This document shows positions 7,713 to 15,366 of a DNA stretch of 64,000 nt, piece by piece; position 1 is the first letter of the stretch, and every line of letters begins with the position of its first letter. The stretch spans positions 2,976,001-3,040,000 of the forward strand of contig NZ_CP093342.1 in NCBI RefSeq assembly GCF_022637555.1, given 5' to 3'. The translations under genes and the position numbers were made by a program. Below the pieces are notes generated by a model that had not been told where the DNA came from, did not search any database, and was given only the letters and a program-made list of their open reading frames with translations. Source of the DNA: Microbacterium sp. H1-D42. Lineage in GTDB: Bacteria > Actinomycetota > Actinomycetes > Actinomycetales > Microbacteriaceae.

Positions 7713-8774
7713 TCAGTCCGAATCGACCGACCATAGCTCCTGGTCGATACGGAGGACGTTGGCCCGCATCCGTTGGATGGCATCCGATGTGAACTGCATC
7801 AGGGGCGTCTGGACGATGCCCCGGGCCGCGTCCTCGTCTCCGTGAAGAATGAGCGCCACTGCCGCTGTCGCTTCATCGGTGCTGGTTGCACCGGTGATGA
7901 CTTGAGCGATTTCTTCCAGCCTGTTTGCGCTCTCCACGAGCGCCTTCTGCCGGCGGTAGTTCCGACGGTGAGCTTCACCCTCATCAGCTGGAGTGCGAGC
8001 GCACGAGCGTAGTCGTGATCGTCGCTGGTCGACTTGCTGTTGAGTCAGGTCGAAGCGCAAGGGCTCGGCCGATCGCACGGGGAGCATCGCGAGCATCGCG
8101 TGAAGTTCATGGCGACCAGGCTCGAGCGGCGCCCACTGAGACTCACTGATGGTGACGTGGACCCGTGCGTATTCTCCCGGGTCCAAAGGAACGGCCGGGC
8201 TCTGCCCGCTGACGTACCCGAAGCTCGCCACCCCGGGTGCGCCCCCGGCGCGGCTGACGACCCCGACGACGACGAACGGATCACCGTCGGGCCGCCATCT
8301 CGCGGCGCCGACATTCACGATGTCGATAACGAATACACCGTCTTCCGCTTCGTCTTGACTGAGTTGCGCCCATCGAAGGGACAGGCCGCCGGCGCGCTCC
8401 GCCCGGCTGCGCCTGACAGGAAATGCCTCTGGGTGAATGCTGGTCGTGGACACCAATGCGCCGTTTTGGTCAGCGCCGATGTGCGCAATGCGCCAGGTCT
8501 GCGGCGAGGCGCTCGCGGGCGCACCTATCGTCACAGCACCAGAGTCTTGCCGATGGAGGACCCGCCATCCGTCGGCGGGGATGTCGGCACCTGGACCGTG
8601 CTCGAGTTGCACGCCCAACCGGTCGAGGAGCGCCAGGAGGGTGCCCCCTTCACCGAGTAGCGCCGAGGCGTCGACATCGAGCGGGCCGATCTGAGGACTG
8701 TCGGTGTCGGAGCTCACTTCTTGATCGTCACACACGCCGACGATTCGCACAGCGATTGTCAGCACATCAGTCAT
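7713..8774 (-). CDS. Hypothetical protein with beta-rich middle and helical C-terminus
   Basis: A 353-aa protein I do not recognise. Residues about 20-240 look beta-rich and soluble, with no signal peptide. After about residue 250 a charged helical stretch follows (LTQQQVDQRRSRLRS to RQKALVESANRLEEIAQ). The start is uncertain: ATG at 8774 is given, while a GTG at 8804 would add ten residues, and neither has a clear ribosome-binding site. It is convergent with the SDR gene. Codon usage is more relaxed than in the flanking carotenoid genes. Confidence 0.6.
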   Translation of the reverse strand: MTDVLTIAVRIVGVCDDQEVSSDTDSPQIGPLDVDASALLGEGGTLLALLDRLGVQLEHGPGADIPADGWRVLHRQDSGAVTIGAPASASPQTWRIAHIGADQNGALVSTTSIHPEAFPVRRSRAERAGGLSLRWAQLSQDEAEDGVFVIDIVNVGAARWRPDGDPFVVVGVVSRAGGAPGVASFGYVSGQSPAVPLDPGEYARVHVTISESQWAPLEPGRHELHAMLAMLPVRSAEPLRFDLTQQQVDQRRSRLRSCARTPADEGEAHRRNYRRQKALVESANRLEEIAQVITGATSTDEATAAVALILHGDEDAARGIVQTPLMQFTSDAIQRMRANVLRIDQELWSVDSD

Positions 8775-8828
8775 AGCGCCAAACATCATCGAGATGGATC
8801 TCACAGGCTTTGAGAGCAGGGTGGCGTC

Positions 8829-9227
8829 ATGGATCTAAGTGACTACCCGGTGAGAGCGTCGATCGGCGTGAGGGACATCAGGCGGTCGGCCGCGTTCTAC
8901 GAGGACGTGCTCGGCCTCGTCCCCGCAGGCATCGGACCGAGCGCCGACATCGAAGGAGGCGCCCGGTTCTACACCTGTGGGCAGGAGACCGTGCTCAACG
9001 TGTTCGAGACACCCACGGCGGGATCAACGCGGTCGACGGTCGCCACCTGGTACGTCGAGGACCTCGATGCGATTGTCGCCGAATTGACCGCGGCCGGTGC
9101 CGAACTCGTCCGCTACGAGGGCTTCGATCAAGATGAGCATGGGATCGGCCCTCGTGCGGGTGGCGGCCGCATCGCCTGGGTGGAAGATCCCGACGGAAAC
9201 ACCCTCGCCATGGAGACCGATGACTGA
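8829..9227 (+). CDS. VOC-family (glyoxalase/bleomycin-resistance fold) protein
   Basis: A 132-aa protein with the paired beta-alpha-beta-beta-beta modules of the vicinal oxygen chelate superfamily. The first module is ASIGVRDIRRSAAFYEDVLGL and the second ends in the typical WVEDPDGNTLAMET. Such proteins act as metal-dependent isomerases, dioxygenases or resistance binders; substrate cannot be inferred. The stop overlaps the next ATG, so it is coupled to the HIT gene. Confidence 0.85.
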   Translation: MDLSDYPVRASIGVRDIRRSAAFYEDVLGLVPAGIGPSADIEGGARFYTCGQETVLNVFETPTAGSTRSTVATWYVEDLDAIVAELTAAGAELVRYEGFDQDEHGIGPRAGGGRIAWVEDPDGNTLAMETDD

Positions 9228-9516
9228 TCAGTCACTCACCCACAGCAGCCTGCCCGACGCCACGTGCGTGTTCTGTGAGCTCGTCGCCGGGCGAATCCCC
9301 TGCGACAAGGTTGCCGAGGATGCGACGACGCTGGCCTTCATGGACACCGATCCCGGATCGGATGGCTGGCAGGCTGTCTTCCACTTTCACCTGCACGTGA
9401 TCCCCCGATATCGCGACAGGAGCAAGGATCGAATGGAGTTGCCCTTCGAACCGGGCATGCCGTCGGACGCCGATGCGCGAGCGCAGTACGCGCGACTGCT
9501 TTCCGCAGCACTGTAG
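9220..9516 (+). CDS. HIT-family protein with an internal deletion (likely inactive remnant)
   Basis: The 98-residue product begins like a full HIT hydrolase: CVFCELVAGRIPCDKVAED, then LAFMDTDPGS. It then jumps directly to WQAVFHFHLHVIPRYRDR, which contains the histidine triad. Normal HIT proteins have about 55 residues between these two points, including the nucleotide-binding strands and helix. The reading frame is preserved across the gap. The ATG overlaps the VOC stop codon. It could be a pseudogene from a clean in-frame deletion or, less likely, a minimal variant. Confidence 0.75.
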   Translation: MTDQSLTHSSLPDATCVFCELVAGRIPCDKVAEDATTLAFMDTDPGSDGWQAVFHFHLHVIPRYRDRSKDRMELPFEPGMPSDADARAQYARLLSAAL

Positions 9517-9552
9517 GCGTCGGATTAGAGGTGATTCGGCAGACTGGGAGCC

Positions 9553-10278
9553 ATGGAACGAACGATCCGCATTGAGGGTCTCGCCAACGTCCGCGACCTC
9601 GGTGGTCTGCGCCGCAAGGACGGAACGCTCTCACCCAATGGCGTGTTTGTTCGCTCAGAACGGCTGGAACGAGTCGATTCAGACGGTTGGCAAGCGCTCC
9701 ATGAATACGGAGTGCGCACCGTGATCGACCTTCGCAGGCCAGACGAGCGCACGGGAGAGATTCCCGCTTCGATCAAGCACGTTCAGGTCGACCTCGACGG
9801 CGCCGACGAGAAGGATTTCTGGGCAGAGTATGAAGCAGATGGACGGTGGGGCACGCCGCTCTACTATCTCGCCCACGTCCAAACGCTGCCTCATCGACTC
9901 GCGCTCGTGCTCGAGGAGATCGCCACGGCTGATGAAGGCGCAGTTCTTTTTCATTGTTCGGCGGGATGGGACCGCACCGGCCTCGTTGCCGCGGTCCTAT
10001 TGCGCGCGCTTGATGTCACCGAGGACGCCGCGGCCGCCGACTACCTTCGCTCCTTCACGAACGCTAAGGCCATGGAAGCGCTGCACGAGCGATCCTTTGA
10101 GGTCGAGGAACGACAGCAGATCCTCGGTCAGTTCGGGCACACCGCAGAATCGGCGTTTCGAGACATGTACACGAACCTCGACCTCGATCTTTGGTTCAGC
10201 AGGTCGACCCTCGGCGCCACGACGCGAGCAGCCGTCGAGACTTGGCGGGGAGCCGCTGCCACACCCGACGAGACCTGA
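9553..10278 (+). CDS. Tyrosine/serine protein phosphatase (Y_phosphatase3 family)
   Basis: A 241-aa cytoplasmic phosphatase. The N-terminal NVRDLGGL motif and the P-loop HCSAGWDRTG (Cys nucleophile, Arg phosphate binder, about residue 136) define the family; related proteins include MptpB/IphP types. The third P-loop residue is Ser and the usual Lys is Trp, a small departure from HCTAGKDRTG. CAGACT lies seven bases before the ATG, and GGGAG also precedes it closely. It stands alone in a block of unrelated genes. Confidence 0.88.
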   Translation: MERTIRIEGLANVRDLGGLRRKDGTLSPNGVFVRSERLERVDSDGWQALHEYGVRTVIDLRRPDERTGEIPASIKHVQVDLDGADEKDFWAEYEADGRWGTPLYYLAHVQTLPHRLALVLEEIATADEGAVLFHCSAGWDRTGLVAAVLLRALDVTEDAAAADYLRSFTNAKAMEALHERSFEVEERQQILGQFGHTAESAFRDMYTNLDLDLWFSRSTLGATTRAAVETWRGAAATPDET

Positions 10279-10297
10279 TCACAACAAACGAACTGGC

Positions 10298-10303
10298 TAA
10301 GGT
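10298..10303 (+). promoter_or_regulatory. -10 hexamer, leaderless start of the GNAT gene
   Basis: TAAGGT is followed by six bases and then ATG at 10310. No Shine-Dalgarno site is visible. Confidence 0.45.
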
Positions 10304-10309
10304 GTCGGG

Positions 10310-10759
10310 ATGAGCGGAATGCCTCCGGCAGTCGAACTACTCACATCCGTCGATGACGACGATGCGAGCGAAATCGCTCGCCTGCTCGCGCAGCTGTCAC
10401 GAACGGCGACCTTCGACCGGTCGCGTCTGGAATCGATCATCGAGCATGACGCCACCGATCTGATTGTCGCGCGAGACAACGGGCGGATCGTCGGTGCGGC
10501 CACTCTCGTCACGTTCCCGTTGCCCTCTGGGCTCCGTGGGCACGTGGATGACGTGGTGGTGGACGAATCGATGCGCGGGAGAGGAATCGCCCGAGCCCTG
10601 CTGGTGCGGATGACCGAGCTGGCAACGGATCGCGGGCTGCGCACACTCGATCTGACGTCGCGTCCGTCGCGAGAATCTGCTCTGCGGCTGTACGAGTCGG
10701 CGGGCTTCGTTCGACGGGACACGAATGTGCTTCGGTTCACGCCGCCAGTGATCTCGTGA
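10310..10759 (+). CDS. GNAT-family N-acetyltransferase
   Basis: A 149-aa acetyl-CoA-dependent acetyltransferase. Motif A is visible as VDDVVVDESMRGRGIARALLVRMTE (pyrophosphate-binding RGRGIA near residue 88), followed by motif B LRLYESAGFVRRDTNVLRF. The acceptor substrate cannot be deduced. It converges on the next minus-strand gene with a one-base gap. Confidence 0.87.
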   Translation: MSGMPPAVELLTSVDDDDASEIARLLAQLSRTATFDRSRLESIIEHDATDLIVARDNGRIVGAATLVTFPLPSGLRGHVDDVVVDESMRGRGIARALLVRMTELATDRGLRTLDLTSRPSRESALRLYESAGFVRRDTNVLRFTPPVIS

Positions 10760-10760
10760 T

Positions 10761-11375
10761 TCAGCGCGGCCAAAAGGACTGAGCGCGCGCCGCGAGTTCC
10801 GGCACCAGGCTGGCGTCAACGACAAGTCGCGTCTCTTGGATGCCGAGCGCCGGCCACTGCATGACCAGCTCGATCGGACCCGCGGGCGGAAGTGGCCAGA
10901 GCCACAGGTGATCCGCCGATGAGTAGGTGCTGCCCCCTCCGCCGCCTCCCAACTGCCGACGGCTGAGGGTGTGCCCCTCGGGTTCGACCATCGGGTCGCC
11001 GCATGCGAAGAACGGCGACGCATCAGTCACCTTTGTTCCGTCCGCCAGCACGACGCCGAATCGTAGCCGCCCGGTCGCGTCGATCGGTCCGCCGAACGAC
11101 ATGTGCTCCGTGAACGCATTGCACAGCTCATTCCAGTCCCTCAGTGGGAGGCCGTTGCGGCGGAGACGCCGTTCCACCTGGAGTTGAACGCCGTCGCTGT
11201 GCACCGCGATCCCGATGAGCGCGACCGCCACATGGTCGGTCACCGCCAGGACCTCCGAGACGGGGAGCAGTTCAGGCAGTTCATCCTCGGGCGCCTGCCA
11301 CCATCTCGGTTGCGAGGGTTCCGCCTCTTCCTCTTCGAGCTCGGGAATCTCGGGGCCTGGCGGGAAGAACGTCAT
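10761..11375 (-). CDS. Hypothetical protein
   Basis: A 204-aa protein of unknown function when started at the ATG at 11375 (MTFFPPGPEIPELEEEEAEP). The frame remains open 63 codons upstream, but that part is Arg/Cys-rich and lacks a start with a ribosome-binding site. Features are an acidic, proline-rich N-terminus and a Gly6 run near residue 150 (QLGGGGGGSTYSS). A conserved-looking C-terminal beta segment ends in ELAARAQSFWPR. No signal peptide is present. Confidence 0.6.
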   Translation of the reverse strand: MTFFPPGPEIPELEEEEAEPSQPRWWQAPEDELPELLPVSEVLAVTDHVAVALIGIAVHSDGVQLQVERRLRRNGLPLRDWNELCNAFTEHMSFGGPIDATGRLRFGVVLADGTKVTDASPFFACGDPMVEPEGHTLSRRQLGGGGGGSTYSSADHLWLWPLPPAGPIELVMQWPALGIQETRLVVDASLVPELAARAQSFWPR

Positions 11376-11562
11376 GCGGCCAGCCCACCATGTGGAGCCC
11401 TGCTGGGCAAGAGCGCGCCAGAGGCGCGAACATGGCCGTCTCAAAACTTCTCGTGACCAAACCGTTGCATTCGTTACCCCGCCGTTATAGAGTAATCGCA
11501 CGGTGAATGTTTGCTGTGGCATACACCGCATGTGATTGCAGGACACTCTTGGTGCAAGGGAC

Positions 11563-11596
11563 AAGGGCCGGCCGGAAGCCTCTCCGACCGGCCCTT
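11563..11596. terminator. Orphan GC-rich hairpin between divergent genes
   Basis: AAGGGCCGG (11563-11571) pairs perfectly with CCGGCCCTT (11588-11596). The stem extends inward by four more pairs after one mismatch, leaving a six-base loop. It has the form of a bidirectional terminator but sits upstream of both flanking genes. There is no T-run on either side. Confidence 0.55.
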
Positions 11597-11627
11597 ATGC
11601 TTCCCACGGCATGTCCGATTCCCCCGC

Positions 11628-11633
11628 TACGCT
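11628..11633 (+). promoter_or_regulatory. -10 hexamer, leaderless start of the MarR gene
   Basis: TACGCT is followed by seven bases and then ATG at 11641, with no Shine-Dalgarno site. Confidence 0.45.
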
Positions 11634-11640
11634 TTACGAT

Positions 11641-12072
11641 ATGACCGACCGTGAACTCGCCCTCCGCGCGTGGGAGAGCCTGTTCCGCGCCCAGTACGAG
11701 CTCTTCACCGCGATGGCGTCCGATTTCGAGGGCACCCCGATCACCCAGGCGGAATACGACGTGCTGCTCACCGTGACGCGCGCCCCCAAGATGACCGCAC
11801 GCCTGCGCGATGTCACCGCCAACATGCTGGTCAGCCAGCCGAGCGTTTCCCGACTCGTCGACCGCATGGTCGGACGCGGTCTGCTCACGAAGACCGCCGA
11901 CCCTGACGACGGTCGCGGGGCGATTCTCACCGCATCGGATGCCGGGGCCCGCGCCTTCCGCCAGGTCGCCACCTCGCATGGGCGCTCCATTGCCGAGAAG
12001 ATGGCCCGCCTCGACGATGCCGAGTTGCGCGCACTGATGGGGTTGACGGAGAAGCTGCGACACGACGAATAG
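11641..12072 (+). CDS. MarR-family transcriptional regulator
   Basis: A 143-aa winged-helix regulator of normal MarR length. The recognition helix is DVTANMLVSQPSVSRLVDRMVGRGLL and the wing is KTADPDDGRGAILTASDAG, in which the usual DRR is DGR. ATG 11641 is chosen over in-frame starts at 11536 (TTG) and 11611 because it lies seven bases after a TACGCT hexamer and gives the family length. Its target is not evident. The following gene has its own promoter. Confidence 0.85.
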   Translation: MTDRELALRAWESLFRAQYELFTAMASDFEGTPITQAEYDVLLTVTRAPKMTARLRDVTANMLVSQPSVSRLVDRMVGRGLLTKTADPDDGRGAILTASDAGARAFRQVATSHGRSIAEKMARLDDAELRALMGLTEKLRHDE

Positions 12073-12146
12073 CCCAAAGCTGCGAAAGCAGTGAGGGAAG
12101 CGCTCAGAACATCGGATGCTGATTTTCAGGATTTCTCGAAGACTAT

Positions 12147-12162
12147 TCGAACAAATGTTTGA
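12147..12162. promoter_or_regulatory. LexA (SOS) box upstream of the DUF222-HNH gene
   Basis: TCGAACAAATGTTTGA matches 11 of the 12 defined bases of the actinobacterial LexA consensus TCGAAC-N4-GTTCGA. It overlaps the -35 element at 12159-12164, so LexA binding would block transcription directly. Confidence 0.7.
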
Positions 12163-12187
12163 CACTCGGACGTACTCAATGTAAACT
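12159..12187 (+). promoter_or_regulatory. Sigma-70-type promoter of the DUF222-HNH gene
   Basis: A consensus -35 TTGACA (12159-12164), a 17-bp spacer and the -10 TAAACT (12182-12187) are followed six bases later by the ATG at 12194. The transcript would therefore be leaderless. Confidence 0.75.
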
Positions 12188-12193
12188 GAACCC

Positions 12194-13540
12194 ATGAACG
12201 AGCACTTGGCTCCGCTGGATGAGGCGATCTCTCGCCTCCACGCGGCGTGGGCAAGCGCTCGAGACGGTTCCGACCTGACCCGACAGCAGTCGATCGCCGC
12301 GAATGAAGCACTGGGACAGGTGCGCCGGCTCACGGATTCGCTTCAGGCCGAGGTCGCGGCGGGAATCTCCAGCGAATCGCGAGCGAGTCTCGGATCGAAC
12401 TCGCTGGCCAAGCAGCAGGGTTTCCGCAACGCGTCGCAGCTGATCGCCACGACCACCGGCATCTCCGCGGGTGAAGCGTCCCGCCTGATCAAGGTCGGCG
12501 AAGCCACGGCGCCGCGCACCGACCTTGTCGGCGACCGCCTGCCCGCTCGCTACCCCGCCGTGCAGAACACGTTGCGGGCCGGACTGCTGAGCGCCGCCGC
12601 GGCGGGGCTGATCATCGCATTGCTCGACCGCGTGCGCCTGAAGATCACGCCCGAGCACCTGGCAGCAGCCGAGAAGATGCTCGCCGAGCACGCCGTCAGC
12701 CTGTCCCTCGACGAGGTGCGCAAGCTGCTCACCCGCGCCGAAGCGTGGCTCGACCCCGACGGCGTCGAGCCGCGTGAGGAAGAAGCGCACGACCGGCGCC
12801 ACCTCACCATGTTCGAGCGCGACGGCGACCTCCACTTCAACGGATCCCTCCCTATCGCCGACGGCGCAGCGCTGCGCGCGGCGATCAACGGCAGCGTGTC
12901 CGCCGAGTTCGCGGCCCGTGAGAACGTTCTCGACCCCGACGCCCCCGACGCCGATCACCGCACCGTGCCTCAGATGCAGGCAGATGCCCTGATCGCTCTC
13001 TGTCGGCATTCCCTGGGATGCGACAACGACGCCCCCGCCATGGCCGGCGCCACCGTCGTCGTGCGTGTCGGACTCGAAGACCTGCAGAACGGCACCGGAT
13101 ACGGCACCATCGACGGTTCTGACCAGCCCATCAGCATCAGCGCGGTCCGCCGCATGGCAGCCTCGGGCGGCGTCATCCCCTGCGTCCTCGGCACTTCAGG
13201 CGAAATTCTCGACTGGGGCCGCGAGAAGCGCTTCTTCACCCGATCGCAGCGACTTGCCCTCGCGGAACGCGACGGCGGGTGCGCGATGTGCACGCTTCCG
13301 CCCGACATGACCCGCGCCCATCACATCAGATGGTGGCAGCGAGACACCGGTCCCACCGACCTGTCCAACGGGGTGCTGCTCTGCGAGAGCTGCCACCACC
13401 GGATTCACGACAACGGGTGGAACATCCGCATTGATGGCACAGGCGTCGCGGCACGGGTCTGGTTCATCCCGCCACCAAGCGTCGATCCGTCCCGCACCCC
13501 GCGCCTCGGCGGACTCGCCAGATACGACCTCGCCGCCTGA
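12194..13540 (+). CDS. DUF222 / HNH endonuclease domain protein (13E12 repeat family)
   Basis: A 448-aa protein with an N-terminal helical DUF222 domain (about residues 10-330) and a C-terminal HNH nuclease module (about 355-415). The HNH ligands are visible as CAMC, then RAHHIRWW, then CESCHHRIHDNGW. Such genes are multi-copy in many Actinobacteria, and in Mycobacterium tuberculosis some '13E12' members belong to the LexA regulon. The SOS-like box directly upstream supports DNA-damage induction here. The biological role of the nuclease is not known. Confidence 0.88.
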   Translation: MNEHLAPLDEAISRLHAAWASARDGSDLTRQQSIAANEALGQVRRLTDSLQAEVAAGISSESRASLGSNSLAKQQGFRNASQLIATTTGISAGEASRLIKVGEATAPRTDLVGDRLPARYPAVQNTLRAGLLSAAAAGLIIALLDRVRLKITPEHLAAAEKMLAEHAVSLSLDEVRKLLTRAEAWLDPDGVEPREEEAHDRRHLTMFERDGDLHFNGSLPIADGAALRAAINGSVSAEFAARENVLDPDAPDADHRTVPQMQADALIALCRHSLGCDNDAPAMAGATVVVRVGLEDLQNGTGYGTIDGSDQPISISAVRRMAASGGVIPCVLGTSGEILDWGREKRFFTRSQRLALAERDGGCAMCTLPPDMTRAHHIRWWQRDTGPTDLSNGVLLCESCHHRIHDNGWNIRIDGTGVAARVWFIPPPSVDPSRTPRLGGLARYDLAA

Positions 13541-13721
13541 TCGGCAGTGTGCCCCACCGCGAGCCGGGCGCACGCCGCGCGCTCCGACTCACCCCGCCAG
13601 ACCGACGCACCCCACGCTCCGCGCACTGGCCGCGAGCCCCTGCGTGGAGCGAGCCCCCCTCGTTCTCTGGCAAGGTTGCAGAAGGCCTTGTTCGAGGGGA
13701 ATCGGGCATTAGGGAGACACT

Positions 13722-15293
13722 ATGGAGATCGCCGGAGCAATCGGCATCCTGATCATCACCGGCATCGCCGTCGTTGCCGTCATCATCGTCCTGCTCATCG
13801 TGCTGCTGTTCGCACGCAGCTGGATCAAGGTCGCTCGAGCCGACGAGGCACTCGTCATCTCGGGGCGCAAGCAGAAGGTGCAGCGCGCCGTCATCAACGC
13901 CGATGGCAGCACCAGCTCAGAGCTCGCCGAGTCGCCGGTCACGGTGATCGTCAACGGCAAGTCGCTGGTCAACCCCATCACGCAGCGTCACGAGATCATC
14001 TCGCTGCGCTCGCGCCAGGTCTCGCTCAACGCCGAGGCGCAGTCGCTCGACAGCGTCACCCTCAACGTCGACGGCGTTGCGATCGTGAAGATCGGCTCCG
14101 ACCCGCTGTACGTGCGCCGCGCCGCCGAGCGCTTCGCCTCGCAGGACGCGGCCATCGAGCAGTTCACCACTGAACAGCTCGAAGGTGCACTGCGCGGCAT
14201 CGTCGCCACGCTCTCGGTCGTCGAGCTGATGCGCGAGCGCAAGAAGTTCTCCGACCAGATCGCCGCCGACGTCTCGCAGGAGCTCGCCGAGCAGGGTCTG
14301 ATCCTCGACTCGTTCCAGATCAAGGGCATCACCGACGCCGTCGGCTACATCCACTCGCTCGGCGCCCCCGAGATCCAGGCGAAGCGTCAAGCCGCCGAGA
14401 TCTCGCAGACCAACGCCGACCGTGCGATCAACCAGAAGAACATCGCCAACAACGAGGCGAACCTGATCGAGCAGACTGCCCTCGACACCAACACCGCAAA
14501 CTCGAACGCCGGCATCGGCCGTGCCCGTGCCGAGGCAGAGCAGGCCGAGCACCTCGCTCGCGCGCAGGCTGAGCAGGCCGTCCTGCAGCAGAACGCCGAG
14601 AACAAGCAGGCCCAGCTCGACGCCGACGTCAAGCGCGTCGCCGACGCGCAGCGCTACGAGGCTGAGACCCGCGCCCAGGCTGACCTGTTCACCCGCGAGA
14701 AGTCCGCTGAGGCCGCCGCAATCGAGCAGGTCAAGCAGGCTGAGGCCCGCACCCGCATCGCCGAGCAGCAGGCAGAGGCCGACAAGGCCCGCGCCGCCGG
14801 TGAGGCCGCCGCACTGCGCGACAACGCGAACGCCGAAGCCGAGGCACGCCGACTGCGCGCCAACGCCGAAGCCGACGCCATCCGCGCCGAGGGTGAAGCC
14901 CGCGCGGCCGCCGTCGAGGCCGAGGCGAAGGCCATCGCCTCGAACCAGGAAGCGTTCCTCTCGCAGCGCGTCCTCGACGTGCTGCCGTCGATCATGGCCG
15001 AGTTCGCCAAGGGCTACTCGGCCATCGGCAACGTCTCGATCATCGGCGGCAACGGCGATGACGGCGCCTCCAGCGTCGTCGGCGGCGACAACGCCAGGGC
15101 CATGCGCGCCGTCTTCGACAGCGTCAACGCCGCCACCGGCCTCGACCTCGCCGCCATCATCCAGGGCCAGGCCGTCGGCCGCGGCTTCGGCGCCGGCGTC
15201 GCCCAGGTGGCGGATGCTGCACCTCAGGCGACCGCGAAGAACGCGGCCTCCACGAAGAAGGCAACCGCACCGGAGACCCCCGCCGCGGAGTGA
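13722..15293 (+). CDS. Flotillin-like SPFH-domain membrane scaffold protein
   Basis: A 523-aa protein with one N-terminal transmembrane segment (residues about 5-32), an SPFH/band-7 domain (about 33-215) and a long Ala/Glu/Gln-rich coiled coil (about 215-425). A small C-terminal domain and a low-complexity Ala/Thr/Lys tail follow. This architecture is that of bacterial flotillins (FloT/YuaG), which organise functional membrane microdomains. AGGGAGA lies before the ATG. It appears monocistronic, with a strong terminator after the stop; no NfeD partner is adjacent. Confidence 0.92.
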   Translation: MEIAGAIGILIITGIAVVAVIIVLLIVLLFARSWIKVARADEALVISGRKQKVQRAVINADGSTSSELAESPVTVIVNGKSLVNPITQRHEIISLRSRQVSLNAEAQSLDSVTLNVDGVAIVKIGSDPLYVRRAAERFASQDAAIEQFTTEQLEGALRGIVATLSVVELMRERKKFSDQIAADVSQELAEQGLILDSFQIKGITDAVGYIHSLGAPEIQAKRQAAEISQTNADRAINQKNIANNEANLIEQTALDTNTANSNAGIGRARAEAEQAEHLARAQAEQAVLQQNAENKQAQLDADVKRVADAQRYEAETRAQADLFTREKSAEAAAIEQVKQAEARTRIAEQQAEADKARAAGEAAALRDNANAEAEARRLRANAEADAIRAEGEARAAAVEAEAKAIASNQEAFLSQRVLDVLPSIMAEFAKGYSAIGNVSIIGGNGDDGASSVVGGDNARAMRAVFDSVNAATGLDLAAIIQGQAVGRGFGAGVAQVADAAPQATAKNAASTKKATAPETPAAE

Positions 15294-15311
15294 TCCACCA
15301 CCAGTGACAGC

Positions 15312-15341
15312 GAGCCGCTCCGCCACTCGGCGGGGCGGCTC
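15312..15341 (+). terminator. Rho-independent terminator after the flotillin gene
   Basis: A 13-bp GC-rich stem begins GAGCCGC at 15312 and is closed by GCGGCTC ending at 15341, with the four-base loop ACTC and one G-U pair. It is followed by CGTCTTTAC. It sits 18 bases after the flotillin stop. Confidence 0.8.
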
Positions 15342-15354
15342 CGTCTTTACGCGG

Positions 15355-15360
15355 CAGACT
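15355..15360 (+). promoter_or_regulatory. Possible -10 hexamer of hrpB, leaderless
   Basis: CAGACT is followed by six bases and then GTG at 15367. It is a weaker hexamer than the TAnnnT sites elsewhere in the window. Confidence 0.35.
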
Positions 15361-15366
15361 GGACCC

